Shown here: piece by piece, positions 16,897 to 24,801 of the stretch | How the letters are laid out: every line of letters begins with the position of its first letter | How positions within the stretch are numbered: position 1 is the first letter of the stretch | Assembly: GCA_041687095.1 (NCBI GenBank) | Contig: JAWLCQ010000005.1 | Location: forward strand, 19,990-83,989 | Direction of reading: 5' to 3' | DNA from: JAWLCQ01 sp041687095 | GTDB taxonomy: Bacteria > Planctomycetota > Phycisphaerae > SM23-33 | DNA: 64,000 nt | Position numbers and translations under genes: made by a program | Notes under the pieces: model-generated | What the model saw: the letters and a program-made list of their open reading frames with translations, nothing else | Databases searched by the model: none | Told to the model about the DNA's origin: nothing

Positions 16897-17283
16897 ATGG
16901 GCACCGTGTGGAACATTCTCATCGCCGTGATCCGCGTCCTGCTGCCCGTCCTGATCGACCGCCTGGAGCGCCCCCGGCTCCAGGCGGAGGACGGGCGGCG
17001 GGACGGGGAACTGCGCTCGCGCTTGCAGGACCGCGTCCGGTCCACCTGGGGCAAGGCGGGGGCGATGCTCCTTCTCGTCGCCCTCGCCGCCCCGGGCTGC
17101 CTGCGGACGCGGACGCTCTACGTGCCCGACGGGGAGCCCGTCCGCCTGCGCGAGACCATCCCGGCCGCGAAGGTGTGGGTGCTCGACGCCGACGGCAAGC
17201 CCACCGCGGGCGAGATGGACCTGCCGGAGGGGTGGTATGTGCTTCCGTTGGGAATCCGCACAGATACTACTGACACTGAATAG
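16897..17283 (+). CDS. Membrane/lipoprotein, spanin-like candidate
   Basis: 128 residues. The N-terminal hydrophobic helix (NILIAVIRVLLPVLI) is followed by a charged helix, then a second hydrophobic stretch with a lipobox-like LAAPGC at about 60-65. After that comes PDGEPVRLRE...VWVLDADGK...MDLPEGWY. The lipobox could belong to a protein started at an internal ATG (MLLLVALAAPGC). That gives an inner-membrane/outer-lipoprotein look reminiscent of spanins. The last 12 residues look replaced, next to the minus-strand moron that overlaps its 3' end by 17 bp. Confidence 0.55.
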   Translation: MGTVWNILIAVIRVLLPVLIDRLERPRLQAEDGRRDGELRSRLQDRVRSTWGKAGAMLLLVALAAPGCLRTRTLYVPDGEPVRLRETIPAAKVWVLDADGKPTAGEMDLPEGWYVLPLGIRTDTTDTE

Positions 17284-18121
17284 AGATTGCCGAAAGCAAC
17301 TCTCGGGCCTTCGGGTCCTTGGCGGAAGCCAAGGCATGCTTGTGGAACCTGTCAGCGATCTCCAGGAAAGACCGAGCCGGTGTGCGTTTCGATTTCAATG
17401 GCCCAACGAAGTCATCCACATCGACCTCGAAGACTTCTGTGTCCGGGCTAACGCCTTGAAGACTGTGCAGTGCCCAGAGATCAAGAAGGAACACGAGCCC
17501 GTCTGCGTACGATAGTATCTCTTCTGCTAGAACGCGGTGTCGTCCTTTGCCAAATTGCTCAAGACCCGAAGGATCATCGACCTCGAGGAGAAACGCGCCT
17601 TCTTGCAGGGAAGGAAAGGGCGACGCGTAGTGCGTAAGCATCACTCGAAGGTCGTAGAACCGAGGCAGCCAAGGCCAATTGTCAAAGGCGAACAATGGAT
17701 ACTTGTTCTTCTTGGCCTGCGAGCGAAAGCCTTTGGGTAACCGGTGGTCCGCTCGTCTGTTTACCGAAGAGACTATCTCTAATGTCGAGTATATGCAGTT
17801 CAGGTACGATTCGAGGTCAAACATTGCCCGTTGCTCTCCATCGTAATCCTGAACATTGCAGTGAGAGTAACAGCGATCGGCTGCGTGGACGAGCGATTCC
17901 CGCAGTCGAGATCGAGCCAACCTGACCCCATAGAGCTTGTTCTCAAGCGCCGTCAAGAGCGAGAAAACATCCTTGCCTTGATGCTGCATACTGTATCCAC
18001 CCAGGAACGTCCATATATGGATTGGACGTACCTGATAGTGCCTTTCGGTGACAAGTCCAAGGCGATGCATGGCTATCCAAATGTTCCCGCCCTTGTCGAA
18101 TGCTCCCAGGATCTTCTTCAT
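17267..18121 (-). CDS. HEPN-like moron protein
   Basis: 284 residues, transcribed against the late operon, with GC content near 50 percent, far below its neighbours. The start at 18121 follows AGAGGAG. Residues 95-170 contain a helical block ending RVMLTH (Arg159, His164), an Rx4H motif as in HEPN ribonucleases. The block LPKGFRSQAKKNK precedes it. HEPN proteins are common toxins and abortive-infection effectors; here a prophage-borne anti-competitor role is inferred. No partner gene is next to it. Lower GC and opposite strand indicate recent acquisition. Confidence 0.68.
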   Translation of the reverse strand: MKKILGAFDKGGNIWIAMHRLGLVTERHYQVRPIHIWTFLGGYSMQHQGKDVFSLLTALENKLYGVRLARSRLRESLVHAADRCYSHCNVQDYDGEQRAMFDLESYLNCIYSTLEIVSSVNRRADHRLPKGFRSQAKKNKYPLFAFDNWPWLPRFYDLRVMLTHYASPFPSLQEGAFLLEVDDPSGLEQFGKGRHRVLAEEILSYADGLVFLLDLWALHSLQGVSPDTEVFEVDVDDFVGPLKSKRTPARSFLEIADRFHKHALASAKDPKARELLSAISIQCQ

Positions 18122-18267
18122 GAACAGTCTCCTCTTCTCGGGCAACAAGAAGAGAGCACAGCGGTATTGCAGTCAAGAGGAATAGCTGCCGTGTTTTGGT
18201 GCGTCAAGATCGCTTCGTCAGAACCTACCGGCCACTGCCCCGTGAACCATCCGCCAGAGAAAGCTCA

Positions 18268-18903
18268 ATGCTCTACCTCCACCCCGACATGAAGCGGTTC
18301 TTCCTCGACCGCCCCGCGGTGACGCGGGCGATGGACGCCGCCACGCACCAGGCGATGCGCAAGGCCCTGGGCACGATCCGCAAGACCGCCCAGCGCTCGA
18401 TGCGATACACCACGGAGAAGCCCGATGGCACGCACAAGGCGAGCGCCCCTGGCCAGCCCCCGCGGGCGGTCAAGCCCCACCCCTGGCTGCGGAAGAACCT
18501 GTGGTTCGCCTACGACCCCCGCCGCCAGGAGGGCGTCGCGGGGCCCGTGGCCCTGGGGGCCGCGGCGACGGTGCCGCCGGTGCTGGAGTTCGGCGGGCGG
18601 GTGCGCCTTCGCAATCGACGCCGCCGCGTTCGCCGCGTGGGCGATTCCGGCGAGATCCGCCTGGGCGGCATGGGCCGCACGGCCAAGCTCGTGAAGGATT
18701 CCCGCGGCAACACCCGCGTCGTCACCTACGGGCGATTGCGCACGGCGGCCGGGGCCCACCGCGCCAACCGCATCAACCGCGAACTCTACGGACCCGCCAG
18801 CCGCACCGTCACCATCCGGCCGAGGCCGTACATGGGGCCCACGCTGGAGTCCGTCGCGCCCACCATCCCCGCCCTGTGGCGCAACGCGCTGAGGAGAAGC
18901 TGA
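18268..18903 (+). CDS. HK97 gp10-like minor tail protein
   Basis: 211 residues. An N-terminal helix with RKALGTIRKTAQRSMRYTT is followed by a basic region and ends with RPRPYMGPTLESVAPTIPALW, the RPxMGP signature of HK97-gp10/virion-morphogenesis tail proteins. The start at 18268 is the first ATG clear of the moron gene. It is normally found near the tail-completion genes, but here it directly precedes the tape measure. Confidence 0.7.
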   Translation: MLYLHPDMKRFFLDRPAVTRAMDAATHQAMRKALGTIRKTAQRSMRYTTEKPDGTHKASAPGQPPRAVKPHPWLRKNLWFAYDPRRQEGVAGPVALGAAATVPPVLEFGGRVRLRNRRRRVRRVGDSGEIRLGGMGRTAKLVKDSRGNTRVVTYGRLRTAAGAHRANRINRELYGPASRTVTIRPRPYMGPTLESVAPTIPALWRNALRRS

Positions 18904-18904
18904 C

Positions 18905-21193
18905 ATGACCGCAGGAAGCGAACGAGGCATCAAGGCGGGGCGGGCCTACGTCGAACTGGGCGTCTCGGACAAGCTCACCACCGCCCTGCGCTCCCACGCG
19001 GCCAAGCTCAAGGCCTTCGGGTCCGAGGTCGCCTCAGCCGGGCGGACCCTGACGCTGGCGGGCACGGCGATGCTCGCGCCTTTGGGCATGGCGGCGACGA
19101 AGTTCTCCCGCATGGGCGATGAGGTGGCGAAGATGGCGAAGCGCACTGGCCTGTCCGTCGAGACGCTCTCGGAGCTTCGTTTCGTCGCCAGCCAGACGGG
19201 GACGGACTTCGAGTCGCTGGAGGGGGCCTTCCGCAAGATGCAGCGGTCCATCTACGACGCCGAGCGCGGCCTGTCCACCCAGACCGACGCCCTGCGGGAC
19301 CTGGGGCTCAGCGTCTCGGACCTCGCGGGCCAGAGCCCCGAGCAGCAGTTCAAGATCCTGGCAAACGCCATCTCCGCAGTGAGCGACCCCACCCGCAAGG
19401 CGGCCCTGGCCATGTCGCTCTTTGGCCGCACGGGCACCAACCTCCTGCCCATGATGCAGCAGGGCGCGGCGGGCATCGAGATGCTCCAGCGGCAGGCGAG
19501 GGAGCTGGGGCTGACGATGAGCACCGAGGATGCCGTCGCGGCCGAGGAGTTCACCGACGCGATGGACCGGGCGGGCAAGGCGATGGAGATGGGCGTCTTC
19601 CGCGTGGGAGCGGCGCTGGCCCCGCTGCTGCAGGAGCTTGCCGACTGGATCAGCGCCAACGCCAAGCGATGGGGAGAGTGGGTCCAGGAGAACCGGGCCG
19701 CCATCGTGGGCTTCGCCAAGACGGCCGCGGGGGTCCTGTTGGTGGGGGCGACGCTGACAGCGTTCGGCAAGACGATCGGGGCCATCGCTACGGGCATGAA
19801 GGCGCTGGCCTTCGCCACCAAGGGGGCTGCGACCGCCTTCGCGTTCCTCGCGGTCAACCCCCTCGTCCTCGCCTTCGCCGCCGCCGTCGCGGCCGCGGGG
19901 CTGCTGGTGCTGGCGCTGAAGAGCGTGCACGACGAGTCCATCCGCACCTCGGACGCCATGGAGGACGCCATGGACGCGGGGGACCGCCAGCGCCAGGGGG
20001 ACCAGCTTCGCATCCGCCGCCTGGCGCAACTGGCGGACAAGGAGCGCCTGGCCAACGCCGAGATGCAGGAGGCGTCCACGCTCCTGAAGGAACTTCAGGG
20101 CCAGTACGGGGACCTCGGGGCGTCCATCGACGCAGCCACGGGCCGCCTGGTGGGGTTCGGCGAGGCCCAGAAACGCGTGAACGAGCAGATGCGCTCGGCG
20201 GCCGAGGCGCAGCTCAAGGCCGCCCTGGCGGAGAAGGCGTCGAACATCCACAACCTCAATACCGAGCGCCAGTCGCCCTGGCACCGCATGGGCCGCGGGG
20301 CGGCGGGCGGGGGACTGTTCCGCAGGGACGCCGCCGACAAGGAGGCCCAGCGCGTAGCGGACGTGGACCTGCGGCTCCAGAAGGAGCGGGCCGAGCGGGA
20401 CATGATCCGCGCCCGCCTGCGGGCACTGGGCGCGGGCGACGCCGCGGCCGTCACGGGCCAGGCGGAGCCCACTGGGGCCGCGGACCTGCAGTCCCGCATC
20501 GCCGCCGATGAGGACGCCGCCCAGCGCGCCGCCGCCCAGGAGGCCGAGTGGCTCCGCCGTCTGCATCGCCTGAGGCTCGAACAGATCGCCGACGAGCGCC
20601 AGCGCGAGCTCGCCCTCATCGACGAGCAGTATGAGCACGAACTGGCGAGGGCGAAGGAGGCGGCGGCGACGCAGGCGACGCTCGATGCCATCGCCGCCTC
20701 CCGCGAGCTCGCACGCTCGGCCCTGGAGCAGAAGCTCGACGCCGAGGCCGCCGGCGAGCGCGAGCGACAGGAGAAGGAATCCGCCGAGCGCGAGGAGCGC
20801 CGCCGCCAGTCCATCTCCGAGTCCGACAGCGACCGCAAGCGAACCATCGAGGAGCTCCGCATCGAGACGACGCTGGAGGGGCCCGAGAAGGACCGGGCGC
20901 TCCTGGCCCTGCAGCGACAGCGCGAGATGGAGCAGGCCCAGGCCGCGGGGGAGGATACCGCCCTCGTCGAGCAGGTGTACGACCTCCGCGCCAAGCTCCT
21001 CGCCGCCCAGGAGGCCGCCGCCAGCGCCAAGGACCGCGTAGCGGAAGCCTTCAGCGGCTCCATCGTCAATGCCAGCGCGATCCTCGCGCTTCAGGGCCCC
21101 CAGGACGACATCGACCGCAAGCAACTCGCGGAGCTTCAGAAGATCGCCCGCAACACCGCCGAGCCCGCCGCCGCCCCGCCCGTGTGGGGATAG
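18905..21193 (+). CDS. Tail tape measure protein, TP901 family
   Basis: 762 residues. It fixes tail length and is ejected during infection. Residues 20-200 contain the TP901 core: FSRMGDEVAKMAKRTGLSVETLSELRFVA near 68-96, then SLFGRTGTNLLPMM near 170. Two or three hydrophobic segments around 275-340 (FLAVNPLVLAFAAAVAAAGLLVLAL) are the usual membrane-spanning part. Residues 440-740 are a long Glu/Arg/Ala-rich coiled coil. An in-frame ATG right after the preceding stop codon is the start. Confidence 0.92.
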   Translation: MTAGSERGIKAGRAYVELGVSDKLTTALRSHAAKLKAFGSEVASAGRTLTLAGTAMLAPLGMAATKFSRMGDEVAKMAKRTGLSVETLSELRFVASQTGTDFESLEGAFRKMQRSIYDAERGLSTQTDALRDLGLSVSDLAGQSPEQQFKILANAISAVSDPTRKAALAMSLFGRTGTNLLPMMQQGAAGIEMLQRQARELGLTMSTEDAVAAEEFTDAMDRAGKAMEMGVFRVGAALAPLLQELADWISANAKRWGEWVQENRAAIVGFAKTAAGVLLVGATLTAFGKTIGAIATGMKALAFATKGAATAFAFLAVNPLVLAFAAAVAAAGLLVLALKSVHDESIRTSDAMEDAMDAGDRQRQGDQLRIRRLAQLADKERLANAEMQEASTLLKELQGQYGDLGASIDAATGRLVGFGEAQKRVNEQMRSAAEAQLKAALAEKASNIHNLNTERQSPWHRMGRGAAGGGLFRRDAADKEAQRVADVDLRLQKERAERDMIRARLRALGAGDAAAVTGQAEPTGAADLQSRIAADEDAAQRAAAQEAEWLRRLHRLRLEQIADERQRELALIDEQYEHELARAKEAAATQATLDAIAASRELARSALEQKLDAEAAGERERQEKESAEREERRRQSISESDSDRKRTIEELRIETTLEGPEKDRALLALQRQREMEQAQAAGEDTALVEQVYDLRAKLLAAQEAAASAKDRVAEAFSGSIVNASAILALQGPQDDIDRKQLAELQKIARNTAEPAAAPPVWG

Positions 21194-21201
21194 GAGTACT
21201 C

Positions 21202-22083
21202 ATGCCCACCATTGCCGAAAAGCCCGATAGCCGTTCCACCGAGCGCGACGCCGCCGGCGTCCTCGTGGGGGTGACGCTGCAGTACCTCATCACCGGCGTC
21301 AGCGACGACGCGACCGCCGAGGGGCTGGTGCTGGGCGCTGCCGCGAGCAGCTACCGCGGCCTCAGTCGTCACCGCATCCGCGTTACGCCCGAATGGGCGG
21401 ACGAGACGACGGGCGAGGGGCACTGGCAGGCGGAGGTCGAGTACCGCCGGCCCGAGAGCGTCCAGCCCCAGGTGGGGGAGGTCGAGGTCGAGATCGACAT
21501 CGGCGAGGAGCCCTTCCACATCACCCAGTCGCTGTCCACCGCCCAGGCGTACGCCCCCAGCGGGGAGACCGCACCCGACTTCAAGGGCGCTATCAACGTG
21601 GGGGATGACGGCGTCGGAGGGGTGGATACCACAGCGCCCGTCATGCGGGTGAGCGTCAGCGTGTACCGTGCCGCGGCGTCCGTCACGTCCGCCTACATCG
21701 CCACCTGCTACGGCCTCGCCGCCAAGACGAACTCCGGCCCGTTCACCATTACGGAGAAGAAGTACGTGGGCGGGGAGCTCACGAGCGGCAACAGCTACAC
21801 CTTCGCCGCCGGGGAGCTTCGGCTCACACGCGTGCACAAGCCCTCCCTCAGCGCCAACGGGGAGATGTACGTCATGGGCTACGAGTTCCATGCCAGCCCC
21901 AACGCCACGGGCCTGTCCGTGGGCCCCATCACCGGCATCGACAAGCTCGGACAGCAGCTTCTCTGGGCCCACAACGTCCGCGTCCGCGACGACGCCGCCA
22001 AGCGCATCGCCCGCCGGCCCATCGCCGCCTACGTCGAAAACATCCGCTACGCCGCCGACTTCAGCCCCCTGGGACTCTCATGA
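21202..22083 (+). CDS. Distal tail protein, unknown subfamily
   Basis: 293 residues, beta-rich, with an AGGAG site before the ATG. There are no recognised motifs. Repeated strands such as VEVEIDIGEEPFHITQSL near 95-112 and DNA-free charged loops fit a tail hub or baseplate component. It lies directly after the tape measure, the position of distal-tail proteins in siphophages, and its TGA overlaps the next ATG. Confidence 0.6.
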   Translation: MPTIAEKPDSRSTERDAAGVLVGVTLQYLITGVSDDATAEGLVLGAAASSYRGLSRHRIRVTPEWADETTGEGHWQAEVEYRRPESVQPQVGEVEVEIDIGEEPFHITQSLSTAQAYAPSGETAPDFKGAINVGDDGVGGVDTTAPVMRVSVSVYRAAASVTSAYIATCYGLAAKTNSGPFTITEKKYVGGELTSGNSYTFAAGELRLTRVHKPSLSANGEMYVMGYEFHASPNATGLSVGPITGIDKLGQQLLWAHNVRVRDDAAKRIARRPIAAYVENIRYAADFSPLGLS

Positions 22084-22889
22084 TTCACCGAGCCACACCC
22101 GGAACCCCCATGCGCTTGCGTGCCAGCGACTGGAACGCCCTGGCGGACCTCCACGCCCGCCACGTGGGGCGGCACGGACCCGCCGCCGCCTTCCCCCAGG
22201 CTGCCGTCGTGCCCCTCCACAACGCCAGCGGAACCGACGTTCTCGCCGGCGGCGTCCTGGCCATCGAGGGCCCCATGTTCGACCCCGCCGCCAGCGAGGA
22301 GTCCTTCCTCACCGCCGCACTCGAAGGCGTCACGCCCGGCGGGGACACGGCGGACCTCGCCATCCTCCTGGAACCCTGCCGCGCCGGTTCCGTCGCCTCC
22401 GCCTGCGTCGCGGGCGTCTGCCCGGCACGACTGAGCATAACCAGCATCGCCCACGGCTACGCCGCCGCCGTCGGCGGAACCGCTGCCCACCTGGCGTCGG
22501 CAACCAGCGGGCCCGCCGAGATTCTCTGGAGGCAGTCGGCCGCCACGGGCACGCAGTGGGCCCTCGTTCGCCTGGGCAACCGCCCCCCGCCCGTCGTCGA
22601 GTGGGGCATCGCCAGCGCCGACTGGAGCCCCGCCGGCGGCAACCAGGTCGTCCTCACGGTCGGAGCGGAGCAGGTGACCTGCTCCATCCACCAGCCGTCC
22701 GCTGCCGTCCCGCTGCATGCCCGCATCTCCGCCGGCGACGTGCTGCCATTCGTGCGCCTCGACGCGACGCACGGCCTGCTGCTGGGCGCCAGCCCCTTGC
22801 CGGGCGCCACGGGGGCCGACGAGGACAAGCTCCTGGCCATCGACGCCCAGGGCGGGCTCAAGGTCGACTACTGGAGGTGGCGGGACTGA
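22080..22889 (+). CDS. Tail/baseplate protein, unknown
   Basis: 269 residues, starting MIHRATPGTPMRLRASDWNAL. The opening ADWNAL-type segment is common in planctomycete phage tail proteins. The rest is beta-rich (VLAGGVLAIEG, YAAAVGGTAAHLASA, a middle LVRLGN strand) and ends with LLAIDAQGGLKVDYW. It is coupled to both neighbours by overlapping start/stop codons. Host-contact or baseplate function is inferred from position. Confidence 0.6.
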   Translation: MIHRATPGTPMRLRASDWNALADLHARHVGRHGPAAAFPQAAVVPLHNASGTDVLAGGVLAIEGPMFDPAASEESFLTAALEGVTPGGDTADLAILLEPCRAGSVASACVAGVCPARLSITSIAHGYAAAVGGTAAHLASATSGPAEILWRQSAATGTQWALVRLGNRPPPVVEWGIASADWSPAGGNQVVLTVGAEQVTCSIHQPSAAVPLHARISAGDVLPFVRLDATHGLLLGASPLPGATGADEDKLLAIDAQGGLKVDYWRWRD

Positions 22890-23968
22890 TGGGCTTCACA
22901 CCCGCCACAACCCCGGGCTTCTGTATCCGCGACCGCGCCGTCGTCGCCCAGTACATCGCCGCCGCCAACGAGCGGCTGACCCTGGGGCCCTACGAGCCCC
23001 TGGCGCTGCCGGCGATCGGGGAGGCGGGCCAGAGGCGCCAGTGGATCCTGGACGTCTGCGCCGGCATCGTCGCCGGGCCCATCAGCGGCGCGTGGGTCCG
23101 CAGCGCCGACGCCACCGGCACCCCCCTGGCGGCGGGGCACTGGGACGGGGCGACGGTTATCGAGTACTGGATGTACCCGTCGGAGGACCCCCTCTGGGAC
23201 GCCGCGGGCCTGCCGTACCGCATGCGGCGCGTGCCCCGCGGGGGCGCCTGGCCCGCCGACTGGACGAACCCCCAGGACCCGCAGTTCGCCCGGGCGCACA
23301 ACTCCGGGTGGGGCACGCCGGAGAACCATGACCTCGGGGGCCCCTGGACGTTCGACGACCTCCAGCGCATCGCCCGGCTCACGACGCACACGCTGGAGGG
23401 GGCCGCGGGATGGACCGACCGCGAGTCCAGCAGCGCCAGCGGCAGCGGGACCACGGCGGCCGAAGCCTGGGCCGACGCCGCTGCCCAGCTCGCCGCGGGG
23501 GTCGTCGCGGGCAACGACGCGGAGTACCCGCACTCCTATGCCACCCTCTCGCGAACGGCGTGGGGCACGTACGGGGTCCGGCTCTCCGTCGCCCGGGGCC
23601 GCCCGACGCTGACGCTCCCCGCCGACCACCTCGATAGGGAGATCGACTGGTACGTCCGCGCCGCAGCGGTGTACGACCCGTACGACGAGCACAGCGTGAG
23701 CGACTGGCACACCAACGGCTCGGGGCTCCGCCCGCCCTCGAACGGGACGCCGGTGTGGACGTGCGTCTCTTCGGGCGATGCGTCCGCGGCGGGCAGCGGG
23801 CTGGTCGTCGAGGCGCCGGGCCTGGTGGGGAACCTCGACGCCCCCGCCCTGCCCGCTATGCCCCCCGAGCCCCCGCCCGGCGGCGTCACCGTCTCCGCCC
23901 GCGGCTGGCAGCTCTACGACGGCCTCGACGCCGCCGCCGTCGTCCGCTGGGCCATGCAGTACGTCTGA
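22889..23968 (+). CDS. Terminal structural protein of the late operon
   Basis: 359 residues, starting at TGATG overlap. It is rich in Trp, Tyr and Gly, with segments such as EYWMYPSEDPLWD, NSGWGTPENHDLGG and DREIDWYVRAAAVYDPYDEH, suggesting an extracellular binding domain. The C-terminal PAMPPEPPPGG hinge precedes a last helix. It is the last long gene before the terminator. A receptor-binding or adhesin function is plausible but unproven. Confidence 0.58.
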   Translation: MGFTPATTPGFCIRDRAVVAQYIAAANERLTLGPYEPLALPAIGEAGQRRQWILDVCAGIVAGPISGAWVRSADATGTPLAAGHWDGATVIEYWMYPSEDPLWDAAGLPYRMRRVPRGGAWPADWTNPQDPQFARAHNSGWGTPENHDLGGPWTFDDLQRIARLTTHTLEGAAGWTDRESSSASGSGTTAAEAWADAAAQLAAGVVAGNDAEYPHSYATLSRTAWGTYGVRLSVARGRPTLTLPADHLDREIDWYVRAAAVYDPYDEHSVSDWHTNGSGLRPPSNGTPVWTCVSSGDASAAGSGLVVEAPGLVGNLDAPALPAMPPEPPPGGVTVSARGWQLYDGLDAAAVVRWAMQYV

Positions 23969-24040
23969 GGGATGGCGGCTTCGAGTCCTGCTGGAACGCC
24001 CGATGCGTGCGGAGAGAATTCGCGAAGCGTCCACTGACTC

Positions 24041-24070
24041 TTGTGCGATTCCGGCCTGACTTGGTATAGT
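24041..24070 (+). promoter_or_regulatory. Sigma-70-like promoter
   Basis: TTGTGC (24041-24046) and TATAGT (24065-24070) with an 18-nt spacer. The -10 box matches five of six consensus positions, the -35 box three to four. In this GC-rich setting an AT-rich -10 stands out. Transcription from it would begin a few bases before the double hairpin. Confidence 0.5.
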
Positions 24071-24087
24071 TTGGGCAGTCTTCAATG

Positions 24088-24148
24088 GCCGGGTCTCCCC
24101 CCACCCGGCCTGCTGGGCCTGGTCTCCCCCCCGGACCAGGCCCTTTTT
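24088..24148 (+). terminator. Double hairpin terminator with T tract
   Basis: Two hairpins in series. The first pairs GGCCGGGT (24088-24095) with ACCCGGCC (24103-24110). The second pairs GGGCCTGGTC (24115-24124) with GACCAGGCCC (24134-24143) and is followed by TTTTT. Both loops carry the same CTCCCCCC sequence. It ends the late operon; with the promoter just upstream it could also form a short stable RNA. Confidence 0.8.
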
Positions 24149-24170
24149 ATGCGCACGCGGGGAGCTCGCC

Positions 24171-24317
24171 ATGGGGATTCCTCGTCTTGTCGCCCGCCAC
24201 GAACTCGGGCCTCCCCCCCCGACGGCCTCGACGCCGCCGACGCACCCTCCGGGGGGCAGTTACGCCATCCGGGCCTGGGCGATGAAGGAGTACGGCGTGA
24301 CGGGGGGCGAGCACTGA
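24171..24317 (+). CDS. Short protein after the late terminator
   Basis: 48 residues starting MGIPRLVARHELG, with a Pro/Thr-rich middle and a well-formed GSYAIRAWAMKEYGV end. GGGGAG lies 7 nt before the ATG. The final segment looks like a real helix, which supports coding. A second start overlaps its stop (TGATG) and opens 31 codons to 24412 that look arginine/proline-rich and doubtful. No family was recognised. Confidence 0.5.
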   Translation: MGIPRLVARHELGPPPPTASTPPTHPPGGSYAIRAWAMKEYGVTGGEH

Positions 24318-24599
24318 TGGGACTCCTTGCACGCCATCTCCGTGTAGCGTCTCGGCCATACACCCCGCCTCTCCTCTGCCGGGCCCTCTCTCCGCCTCAG
24401 TTTTCTCGGTGATTCTCCACGCACACACGACACACCCTGTCATACCCACTCCGCATAATCGACCCCGGGAAGACCGTGCGACGCTCGTACGTCGCTTGGG
24501 CCCGAAAGAGAACGATTGACAGGATTCGTGAACAACTGTGAAATACGGTGGTCGGTCCCGGGGGCATGTCTCGTGGCCCCGCGAAGGAAGGGAGCAGCC

Positions 24600-24794
24600 A
24601 TGGCCACCTCGTCGCCGGATACGGTGATGACCATCGGGGAGCTGTCGGAGTACCTAAAGGTCTCCCGGTCCACGCTCTACAAGCTCGCCCAGGAGGGCAG
24701 GCTGCCGGGACAGAAGGTCGGTCGCCACTGGCGGTTCCGCAAGGCTGCCGTGATCCGCTGGCTGGACCAGCAACCTCGCACGCGAAAGAAGTAG
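24600..24794 (+). CDS. Excisionase/BldC-type HTH regulator
   Basis: 64 residues with the MerR-like helix-turn-helix of the excisionase family: MTIGELSEYLKVSRSTLYKLAQEGRLPGQKVGRHWRF at 12-48, followed by a recognition wing and RWLDQQ. AAGGAAGGG precedes the ATG at 24600. It lies 7 bp from hsdM, so it is very likely an operon-encoded regulator of the restriction genes; a prophage excisionase is the less likely alternative. Confidence 0.82.
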   Translation: MATSSPDTVMTIGELSEYLKVSRSTLYKLAQEGRLPGQKVGRHWRFRKAAVIRWLDQQPRTRKK

Positions 24795-24801
24795 CTCGCT
24801 C

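Noticed and set aside
24318..24599. Prophage attachment site
   Set aside because: The late operon ends here and host-type genes follow, but the left end of the prophage is outside the window, so no matching repeat can be shown.
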